DNA from: Patescibacteria group bacterium
GTDB taxonomy: Bacteria > Patescibacteriota > Gracilibacteria > UBA1369 > PNNO01
Reading direction: 5' to 3'
DNA length: 5,692 nt
Assembly (NCBI GenBank): GCA_018821175.1
Contig: JAHJMX010000060.1
Location: 1 to 5,692 of the forward strand
Positions 1 to 4,475 of this stretch are shown one piece after another (within the stretch, counting starts at the first letter, position 1; every line of letters begins with the position of its first letter). The notes beneath the pieces are model-generated. The model was given only the letters and a program-made list of their open reading frames with translations, was not told where the DNA came from and made no database searches. Position numbers and translations under genes: made by a program.

Positions 1-677
1 AAAGTTTCAACTTTTTCTCCTATGTTTGTGTCGTCGATTGGCATTTGTTTGTTGAACTCAATATAACCAGCAACTTGAGTTTCTTCGAGCTCTGCTTCAC
101 GCAAACTTGTATAAATCAAATTCCCATTAACTTTAGCGTCTTTAGTTAAAGTCAAAACATCTTGAACCTGTAAATTTATATCTCTATAAACAGTTCCTCC
201 TATTATGACGCGACCTCCACCACCAATAATATCTTCATTTACTGTTCCGAGGATGTTAGCAAATCCAGTTCCGATAACTACGCTTCCTCCGATCAAACTA
301 TTTTTCCCAACTTGTAATTGTCCACCCATTGAGATTAAATCATCTCCGATATTCCCATTTACATAAATAGATCCTCCAGCAATACGAATGTCGTCAGAAA
401 CATCACCGTTGACAGTAATTTGTCCACCAGCAACTAGCAAGTCTCCCTCAACATTTCCATCGATAGTAATGTTCCCTCCTGTAACAACTAAATCTCCAGA
501 AATATCTTCTGTAATAGTAACAAGGCCACCTGCGATATAAGTATCGTCAAGCATAATATCACTTAAATACACTTCTTCGTTTGCTACAAATTCTGCTGCG
601 AAAACAGTTTGTATTGATACGCACGATAAAACGGCAAGCATTAGAATACTGCTTAAAGCCGAGAATGCCTTTTTCAT
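1..677 (-). CDS. Exported bactofilin-like (polymer-forming beta-solenoid) protein, 3' end beyond window
   Basis: This frame is open from ATG at 677 to the left edge: 225 codons, C-terminus missing. Residues 1-28 look like a signal peptide: Lys2-Lys3, hydrophobic core about 7-26, then VFA-A with cleavage near residue 27 or 28. Residues 49-116 hold four 17-residue repeats, each beginning [AT]-G-G and continuing with alternating beta residues and a (N/D)G(N/D) turn, with a weaker repeat up to about 170. Such short-period Gly/Val/Ile repeats fold as a right-handed beta-solenoid in the bactofilin/DUF583 family, which self-assembles into filaments. Classical bactofilins are cytoplasmic, so the signal peptide marks an exported variant; my recollection is that such proteins often continue into C-terminal membrane helices, which cannot be checked here. 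Cys19 formally fits a loose lipobox (VLS-C), but it lies in the hydrophobic core ahead of a better signal peptidase I site. There is no Shine-Dalgarno; AAGAAG at 697-702 is 19 nt from the start. The class is fairly sure, the role unknown. Confidence 0.8.
   Translation of the reverse strand, partial: MKKAFSALSSILMLAVLSCVSIQTVFAAEFVANEEVYLSDIMLDDTYIAGGLVTITEDISGDLVVTGGNITIDGNVEGDLLVAGGQITVNGDVSDDIRIAGGSIYVNGNIGDDLISMGGQLQVGKNSLIGGSVVIGTGFANILGTVNEDIIGGGGRVIIGGTVYRDINLQVQDVLTLTKDAKVNGNLIYTSLREAELEETQVAGYIEFNKQMPIDDTNIGEKVET
330..533 (-). repeat. Four tandem 17-residue beta-solenoid repeats
   Basis: Within the bactofilin-like gene, residues 49-65, 66-82, 83-99 and 100-116 align without gaps. Each has the pattern [A/T]GG-x-[I/V]-x-[I/V]-x-x-[D/N]-[I/V]-x-[G/D]-D-[L/I]-x-x. 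The period is exactly 51 nt, but the DNA copies have diverged at synonymous sites, so this is an old protein repeat rather than a recent DNA duplication. A fifth imperfect copy starts at residue 117 (MGGQLQV). Confidence 0.8.
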
Positions 678-704
678 ATTTTTTTTGGTTAAAAAACTTC
701 TTTG

Positions 705-733
705 ATTATATTTGAAGTTCAATTGTTTTGCAA
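705..733 (-). promoter_or_regulatory. Sigma-70-type promoter for the bactofilin-like gene
   Basis: On the minus strand a -35 box TTGCAA (733-728, 4 of 6 matches) is followed by a 17-nt spacer and a perfect -10 box TATAAT (710-705). The -35 lies inside the last codons of the rlmD-family gene, so the bactofilin-like gene can be transcribed independently although it is only 41 nt downstream on the same strand. The expected start near 698 would give a leader of about 20 nt. Confidence 0.6.
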
Positions 734-2140
734 AATTAGCTCGCAAACAGTCTCGACGTGATATGTGTGTGGAAACATATCTATTGGTTGAACTGTTTGA
801 AGTTTGTATTTTTCGCAGAGAAACTTAAGATCGCGAGCAAGAGTTGTTGGGTTGCATGAAACGTAAATTAATCGTTTTGCTTTAATTTTCAATATATGAT
901 TAATAAGATCTTCATTTAATCCTGAGCGAGGAGGGTCAACTATGATTATGTCAGGTTTCTCTTCCAATTCTGCGATTACTTTGAAAGCATCTCCAGCTAC
1001 GAAAGTTGCGTTCTGAATGTCGTTGGTTTTTGCGTTAGAATTTGCATTTTCAATTGCACTTTGATTAATGTCGACGCCGAATATTTTTTTGGCTTTGTGT
1101 GCGCAAAAAAGTCCAATAGTTCCAGTCCCGCAAAATAAATCAAATACAGTACTTGTAGATTTGATTTCCCCTAGTTCGAGGACTTTTGCATAAAGGATTT
1201 CTGCTTGAAGGGTGTTGGTTTGGAAAAATGCTTGTGGAAGAATTTCGAATTTAAGTTCGGTACTATTTTCGAGTTTCATCAATTCTAAGAGATATGGTTC
1301 CCCATATATCAGTTCTTCTTCAAAACGAGTGCGTTGACCTTTTTTGATTACTTGTTTTGTGATGTAAATCGAGGTTGCAGCTTTAAAACCATTTTTATCT
1401 GATTCTTTTGTTAGTAGGTTTATGAATTCATTTTTTGGTTCAAAATCTTCACCAGAAGTAAGTATATTAACAAGTCGCTCACCGCTTCTTTTCCCTTCGC
1501 GTACAGTTATAGAGCGAAGTACGCCACTATTGGTACGGGAATGATATGGCGCGACCTGAAGGTCGCGCATAAACTTTTGAACAGCTTTGACGAAATTCCC
1601 AGTATCTTCACTTTCTAAATAGCATTCTTTAAGTTCAAAAACATCATATCGTCGATATTTTGGATGTAGCCCAACCGCGATTTTTTTCTCAGATAAAGGT
1701 TTCCCGTCATCCTCATATCCAAAACTAAATTCCATCTTATTGCGATAAAACCATTCGCTGTCACATCCAATAATTGGTTTAAAATCCATTTCTTTGATGT
1801 TCCCAATATGCTCAATTGATTCGCGTACTTGAGATTCTTTTATTTTAAGTTGTTCTTCATAAGGAATTGTTTGAAGAGTGCATCCTCCGCAAGTATCAAA
1901 GTGTGGGCATCGAGCTTGAATTCTGATTGGCGAAAGCTTGGTAATCTCTACCAAACTGCCTTCTGCAAAATTTGATTTTACTTTATTAAGTTTGATGTTA
2001 ACTTCATCGCCAGGGACAACATTATCGACAAAAATCACAAAATTATCCTTATCTTCATTTTGTACATATGCAATACCCTTACCACCAAAAGCTAGTTTCT
2101 CAATTTTTACAGAGAGTTGATCGTGTTTTTTCAGTTTCAC
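719..2140 (-). CDS. rlmD: 23S rRNA (uracil-C5)-methyltransferase, RlmD/RumA family
   Basis: SAM-dependent enzyme that methylates C5 of a uracil in 23S rRNA (U1939 in the E. coli RlmD family), acting in the cytoplasm on rRNA. The 473 residues are full length. An N-terminal TRAM domain covers about 5-68 (GGKGIAYV at 19-26, VPGDEV at 42-47). Four cysteines match the [4Fe-4S] ligands: C78, C84, C87 and C173. The C-terminal Rossmann methyltransferase domain shows SAM motif I DLFCGTGTIG (334-343), GVDIN (355-359), DPPRSG (402-407), the catalytic nucleophile Cys429 in SCNP, and Glu463 in HVETV as the likely general base. The start is GTG at 2140, just before the TRAM domain; the nearest in-frame stop upstream is TAA and no in-frame ATG lies between. 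The stop is TGA, with a TAA nine codons later. Paralogues RlmC, RlmCD and TrmA share the fold, so the exact target (U747, U1939 or tRNA U54) is inferred; the four-Cys cluster and TRAM domain favour RlmD or RlmCD. No Shine-Dalgarno is visible. Confidence 0.93.
   Translation of the reverse strand: MKLKKHDQLSVKIEKLAFGGKGIAYVQNEDKDNFVIFVDNVVPGDEVNIKLNKVKSNFAEGSLVEITKLSPIRIQARCPHFDTCGGCTLQTIPYEEQLKIKESQVRESIEHIGNIKEMDFKPIIGCDSEWFYRNKMEFSFGYEDDGKPLSEKKIAVGLHPKYRRYDVFELKECYLESEDTGNFVKAVQKFMRDLQVAPYHSRTNSGVLRSITVREGKRSGERLVNILTSGEDFEPKNEFINLLTKESDKNGFKAATSIYITKQVIKKGQRTRFEEELIYGEPYLLELMKLENSTELKFEILPQAFFQTNTLQAEILYAKVLELGEIKSTSTVFDLFCGTGTIGLFCAHKAKKIFGVDINQSAIENANSNAKTNDIQNATFVAGDAFKVIAELEEKPDIIIVDPPRSGLNEDLINHILKIKAKRLIYVSCNPTTLARDLKFLCEKYKLQTVQPIDMFPHTYHVETVCELILQNN
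1549..1568. repeat. GC-rich perfect inverted repeat inside the rlmD-family gene
   Basis: Eight base pairs, GCGCGACC and GGTCGCGC, flank a TGAA loop (TTCA on the coding strand). It encodes roughly residues 191-198 (MRDLQVAP), in a stretch whose length looks normal for the family, so it is not obviously an in-frame insertion. The arms are far richer in G+C than the surrounding gene. It could form a stable mRNA hairpin or be a copy of a dispersed palindromic repeat; no second full copy is in the window. Confidence 0.6.
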
Positions 2141-2156
2141 TAAAGAGAAGTTATTG

Positions 2157-2162
2157 ATTATA
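2157..2162 (-). promoter_or_regulatory. Candidate -10 box for the rlmD-family gene
   Basis: The minus strand reads TATAAT at 2162-2157, only 16 nt before the GTG start. No good -35 is present at 16-18 nt (the 17-nt position reads CACTTT). If used, transcription would begin near 2150, giving a leader of about 10 nt or a nearly leaderless mRNA. The rest of the 91-bp divergent region (2141-2231) shows no Shine-Dalgarno for either gene. On the plus strand the best -10 match is TATTAC at 2212-2217, too weak to call as the rlmH promoter. Confidence 0.35.
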
Positions 2163-2231
2163 GTAATCGTAAGTACTTAAAAGTGACCGTGATTGATTAG
2201 TTCACGCGAAATATTACATGAAATTTGAATT

Positions 2232-2693
2232 ATGCTCCACATACAAATTATACAAATTGGGAAAACTAAAGATTTATATTTTATCGAAGCAGAAAATGAA
2301 TATCGCAAAAGACTTGGAAGATATGCGAAAGTTGAATCAATTACGCTCGATGCGAAAAAAACAGGAGATGATCCAGCAAAATTGATACAGGCTGAGGGAG
2401 AATTGATTTTGGGAAAAATCTCGGCAGATCATTTTGTGATCGCTATGGAAATAAAAGGGCAGCAGTATTCATCCGAAGATTTTGCAAAACTACTTAATAA
2501 AATTTCATTAAAAGGGAAGGCGACATTTATAATTGGGGGTCCTTATGGGCTTTCAACTGAAGTTTTAGCTCGTGCTGACCTTAAGCTCTCATTCTCGAAA
2601 ATGACTTTCACACATCAAATGATTCGCACGATTTTGCTTGAGCAAATATATCGAGCTTTCACTATCTTAGAGGGGAAAAGTTATCATTATTAA
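2232..2693 (+). CDS. rlmH: 23S rRNA (pseudouridine1915-N3)-methyltransferase RlmH
   Basis: RlmH is a small SPOUT-class (trefoil-knot) methyltransferase that adds a methyl group to N3 of pseudouridine 1915 in helix 69 of 23S rRNA on assembled 70S ribosomes. At 153 residues the protein has the usual length (about 155). The N-terminus has the family's short hydrophobic strand then IGKTKD (9-14). The knot and SAM-binding region shows FIIGGPYGLS (99-108), followed by LSFSKMTFTHQMIRTILLEQIYRAFTILEG (119-148), and the C-terminal SYHY corresponds to the conserved PYH end. Family members carry out catalysis as homodimers. The ATG at 2232 gives the full N-terminus; the ATG at 2218 is out of frame. No Shine-Dalgarno precedes it. 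It is divergent from the rlmD-family gene and convergent with hpt, with 3 bp between the two stop codons, so no separate terminator fits between them. Confidence 0.95.
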   Translation: MLHIQIIQIGKTKDLYFIEAENEYRKRLGRYAKVESITLDAKKTGDDPAKLIQAEGELILGKISADHFVIAMEIKGQQYSSEDFAKLLNKISLKGKATFIIGGPYGLSTEVLARADLKLSFSKMTFTHQMIRTILLEQIYRAFTILEGKSYHY

Positions 2694-2696
2694 GAA

Positions 2697-3233
2697 TTAT
2701 TCTTTATCCCAAAAATCAGATTCTTCCATTTTGTAAACCGCAGGGAGGTTTCGATATCTTTGTTTGTAATCGAATCCATATCCAATTAAAAATTCAGGTT
2801 CATCGTACTCAAATGCTATATATTTGACTTCTGGAAGATCATTAAGTTGCCTACGTTGCATTTTGTTAACAAAAGTTGCAATTTCTATGCTGCGAGCTCC
2901 GCGTGATTTAAGGTATTCATAAACATATTTTAGGGTTTTCCCAGTATCAACAATATCTTCTACAATTAAAACATCGCGATTTTTTACAACGGTATCAAGA
3001 TCTTGTACTAGTTTAAGTTCCCCGCTCTCAGTTCCTCGCATGTAGCTACTTACTGTCATGAAATCAATTTCAGTGTTCCCTTCAATTTCTATCAAAAGAT
3101 GAGACAACCACATTACACATCCCTTTAAAACGCCAATAATAAGCAAGTCTTTTCCTTGATGATCTTTGCTAATTTGCTTCCCAACTTCACGTGTTCTTTT
3201 CTCGATTTCTTCGCGAGTGTAAAGTAATTTCAT
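2697..3233 (-). CDS. hpt: Hypoxanthine (guanine) phosphoribosyltransferase
   Basis: Cytosolic purine-salvage enzyme that transfers ribose 5-phosphate from PRPP to hypoxanthine or guanine, giving IMP or GMP. The 178 residues match the usual bacterial length. Motifs in order: GVLKG (34-38, the PRPP-pyrophosphate loop), SSYMRGT (62-68, the flexible loop closing over the active site), the PRPP signature VLIVEDIVDTGKTL (88-101) with Glu92, Asp93 and the likely general base Asp96, Lys124 (purine O6 contact), and FLIGYGFDY (148-156), characteristic of the Hpt/HprT family. This last motif separates it from xanthine and adenine phosphoribosyltransferases. The ATG at 3233 is directly before the conserved N-terminal helix. 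It faces rlmH tail to tail and has its own promoter at 3261-3289. The bases before the start (CACACCT) are not a Shine-Dalgarno. The salvage role is secure from motifs; preference between hypoxanthine and guanine cannot be read from sequence. Confidence 0.95.
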   Translation of the reverse strand: MKLLYTREEIEKRTREVGKQISKDHQGKDLLIIGVLKGCVMWLSHLLIEIEGNTEIDFMTVSSYMRGTESGELKLVQDLDTVVKNRDVLIVEDIVDTGKTLKYVYEYLKSRGARSIEIATFVNKMQRRQLNDLPEVKYIAFEYDEPEFLIGYGFDYKQRYRNLPAVYKMEESDFWDKE

Positions 3234-3260
3234 AGGTGTGACTTTTAAGAGTATGTGTTT

Positions 3261-3289
3261 TTTATAGACTAATTTTTAAAAAAATTCAA
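3261..3289 (-). promoter_or_regulatory. Sigma-70-type promoter for hpt
   Basis: The minus strand carries -35 TTGAAT (3289-3284, 4 of 6), a 17-nt spacer and -10 TATAAA (3266-3261, 5 of 6). The -10 ends 27 nt before the ATG, predicting a leader of about 20 nt. It sits back to back with the promoter of the SLH gene, the -35 boxes being 28 nt apart. Confidence 0.6.
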
Positions 3290-3317
3290 ATTTTGTTTGT
3301 GGATGGCATTATCTCGC

Positions 3318-3346
3318 TTGACAAAACAACAAGAATCAGTTATAAA
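3318..3346 (+). promoter_or_regulatory. Strong sigma-70-type promoter for the first SLH gene
   Basis: Consensus -35 TTGACA (3318-3323), exactly 17 nt, then -10 TATAAA (3341-3346, 5 of 6). This is the best promoter match in the window and suggests high expression, as expected for an abundant surface protein. The -10 ends 31 nt before the ATG at 3378. The predicted leader of about 25 nt contains no Shine-Dalgarno. Confidence 0.75.
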
Positions 3347-3377
3347 TATACCTTACATTTAATAAAACTGTTTTAAG

Positions 3378-4367
3378 ATGTCTTATAAAAAGCCTTTGTT
3401 TAAAACGATTTTTACTGTTTTGGTGGTTACTATTATTGGTTCGATTTTTGTTGCGCAAACAACATTTGCCGCAGAGTACGAATATATTCCAGGAGCTGGC
3501 ATTGTGCCGACTGGAGAAACCTCATCTGTTCCAACTGGAGTTAATAATGATGGACTTTTTGGTATGGAAGCAAAAGACTTTAGACTAATGTGTTACGACA
3601 CAGGTGGAGAGTGGGATATCGTTGCTGGAAGGCATATTTGTTATTGTCCGGCGCATGAAGATTTTACTTATCCGTATGGATGCCCCGTTGTTGTAGTTGC
3701 CGGGGGCGATGACTATTATTATGGAGGCGATAATTATTACTATGGTGACGATGATTACTATTATTATGGGAATGATGATGATAATTATTATGACAGTGAC
3801 CAATATTACAGTAAAAACGATGGAGATTATTGGGATATCGACGATCATTGGGCTAGAGAATATATTATTGAATTGAGCCGTTTAGGCATTATTCGTGGAT
3901 ATAGTGATGGAAGTTTTCGTCCAGAAAACCCTGTCACTCGTGCAGAAATGACAAAAATGGTTTTGATGGCAGCTCGGATCCGGCTTTTGCAAGGGGATAC
4001 TTCTCGTACTCGATTTTTTGCAGATCTTGATACTTGGCAGGCCGTTTGGGTAAATGCTGCTTACCGAATGGATATTGTTGAAGGATATACAGGTCCTGCA
4101 GCGGGAATCCGTCTTTTCAAACCAAATAATTACGTAAATCGCGTCGAAGGTATTAAACTTGTACTTGCTGCTTTTGGACGTCGTCCACTAGATTTCGAGA
4201 AAGCATCGTTTCGCGATGTTGAGGAATGGATGATCCCATGGGTTGAAGATGCTTATCGAATCGGCTTGATTAAAGATACTAACGACATGCGTTTCCGTCC
4301 TGCCGACAATATGACTCGCGGAATGGCTGCAGCTGTCATCGTGCGGATGATGGATTATGTAGATTAA
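3378..4367 (+). CDS. Surface protein: signal peptide, Cys module, Tyr/Asp-rich linker, three SLH repeats
   Basis: A complete 329-residue exported protein. Residues 1-31 or 32 are a signal peptide (Lys4-Lys5, hydrophobic core 8-26, cleavage near TFA-A-E). A cysteine module occupies 72-102: C72-x2-TGG, C88-x-C90, then G101-C102. Residues 109-151 are a low-complexity linker of Tyr, Asp, Gly and Asn. Three S-layer-homology repeats follow: about 152-199 (GIIRGYSDGSFRPENPVTRAEM), 213-265 (DIVEGY, FKPNNYVNRVE) and 278-324 (GLIKD, FRPADNMTRGM). In the SLH family, three repeats form one wall-binding unit that docks on secondary cell-wall polymers, often pyruvylated; the TRAE motif is intact only in the first repeat. 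The C-terminus ends right after SLH3, so this may be little more than an anchor plus a short N-terminal domain. Its neighbour at 4476 has the same plan. No Shine-Dalgarno is visible. Surface anchoring is well supported; what the N-terminal part does is unknown. Confidence 0.9.
   Translation: MSYKKPLFKTIFTVLVVTIIGSIFVAQTTFAAEYEYIPGAGIVPTGETSSVPTGVNNDGLFGMEAKDFRLMCYDTGGEWDIVAGRHICYCPAHEDFTYPYGCPVVVVAGGDDYYYGGDNYYYGDDDYYYYGNDDDNYYDSDQYYSKNDGDYWDIDDHWAREYIIELSRLGIIRGYSDGSFRPENPVTRAEMTKMVLMAARIRLLQGDTSRTRFFADLDTWQAVWVNAAYRMDIVEGYTGPAAGIRLFKPNNYVNRVEGIKLVLAAFGRRPLDFEKASFRDVEEWMIPWVEDAYRIGLIKDTNDMRFRPADNMTRGMAAAVIVRMMDYVD
3702..3830 (+). repeat. Tyr/Asp-rich low-complexity tract (residues 109-151)
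   Basis: About 43 residues contain 15 Tyr and 13 Asp, arranged as irregular 7-8 residue units of the type GDDYYYG, GDNYYYG, DDDYYYYG, NDDDNYY. The DNA is nearly all GAY, TAY, GGN and AAY codons, so replication slippage could expand or shrink it. It separates the Cys module from the first SLH repeat and is probably an acidic, disordered linker; calcium binding or tyrosine cross-linking are possibilities only. Confidence 0.85.
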
Positions 4368-4371
4368 AAAA

Positions 4372-4409
4372 AAGTAAGGTTGTATAATTTTTGATTTAAA
4401 AACTTACTT
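4372..4409 (+). terminator. Weak terminator-like inverted repeat after the first SLH gene
   Basis: AAGTAAG (4372-4378) and CTTACTT (4403-4409) could pair as a 7-bp stem with a 24-nt AT-rich loop, starting 5 nt after the TAA stop. An A-run precedes it, but the sequence after the right arm is CCCAAG, not a T-run, so it is not a canonical intrinsic terminator. The rest of the 108-bp gap contains only the candidate promoter of the next gene. Read-through into the next gene is plausible. Confidence 0.25.
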
Positions 4410-4416
4410 CCCAAGC

Positions 4417-4444
4417 TTTACCAAAACGTTTTTTCCGCTATAAT
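4417..4444 (+). promoter_or_regulatory. Candidate promoter for the second SLH gene
   Basis: A perfect -10 TATAAT (4439-4444) follows a weak -35 TTTACC (4417-4422, 4 of 6) with a 16-nt spacer. The -10 ends 31 nt before the ATG at 4476, the same distance as in the preceding SLH gene. The predicted transcript would start near 4451. Confidence 0.5.
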
Positions 4445-4446
4445 TT

Positions 4447-4468
4447 AGGTTAGTCATTTAATTAACCT
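4447..4468 (+). other. Short inverted repeat in the leader of the second SLH gene
   Basis: AGGTTA (4447-4452) and TAACCT (4463-4468) form a 6-bp dyad with a 10-nt spacer, immediately downstream of the -10 box and spanning the predicted transcription start. It could be an operator or a small leader hairpin. Six AT-rich base pairs can easily arise by chance. Confidence 0.25.
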
Positions 4469-4475
4469 TAATTTA

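Noticed and set aside
620..677. Lipoprotein signal (VLS-Cys19) in the bactofilin-like protein
   Set aside because: Cys19 lies within the hydrophobic core with Leu at -2, and a better signal peptidase I site follows at VFA-A (residues 25-28).
719..721. TGA read as glycine (code 25) at the end of the rlmD-family gene
   Set aside because: This would add only nine residues before TAA, and no in-frame TGA occurs within any of the six genes, which would be expected if TGA were a sense codon.
1615..2120. Alternative frames inside the rlmD-family gene, one on each strand (1615-1815 and 1938-2120)
   Set aside because: Both overlap conserved regions of a full-length enzyme and show no domain or initiation signal.
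2189..2217. Possible rlmH promoter, GTGATT with TATTAC
   Set aside because: Only 3 of 6 and 4 of 6 matches; not distinguishable from chance in AT-rich DNA.
2218..2232. Upstream ATG at 2218 as a possible rlmH start or short leader peptide
   Set aside because: It is in a different frame from RlmH, has no ribosome binding site, and overlaps the gene for tens of codons with no recognisable product.
3585..3848. Minus-strand open frame rich in Ile and Val, resembling a membrane protein
   Set aside because: It is the reverse complement of the Tyr/Asp codons of the SLH gene: GAT and TAT-type codons read backwards give ATC and ATA (Ile). No promoter or start signal.
4423..4434. AAAACGTTTTTT as an intrinsic terminator
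   Set aside because: The palindrome has no loop and almost no G+C stem, and it sits within the spacer of the candidate promoter for the next gene.
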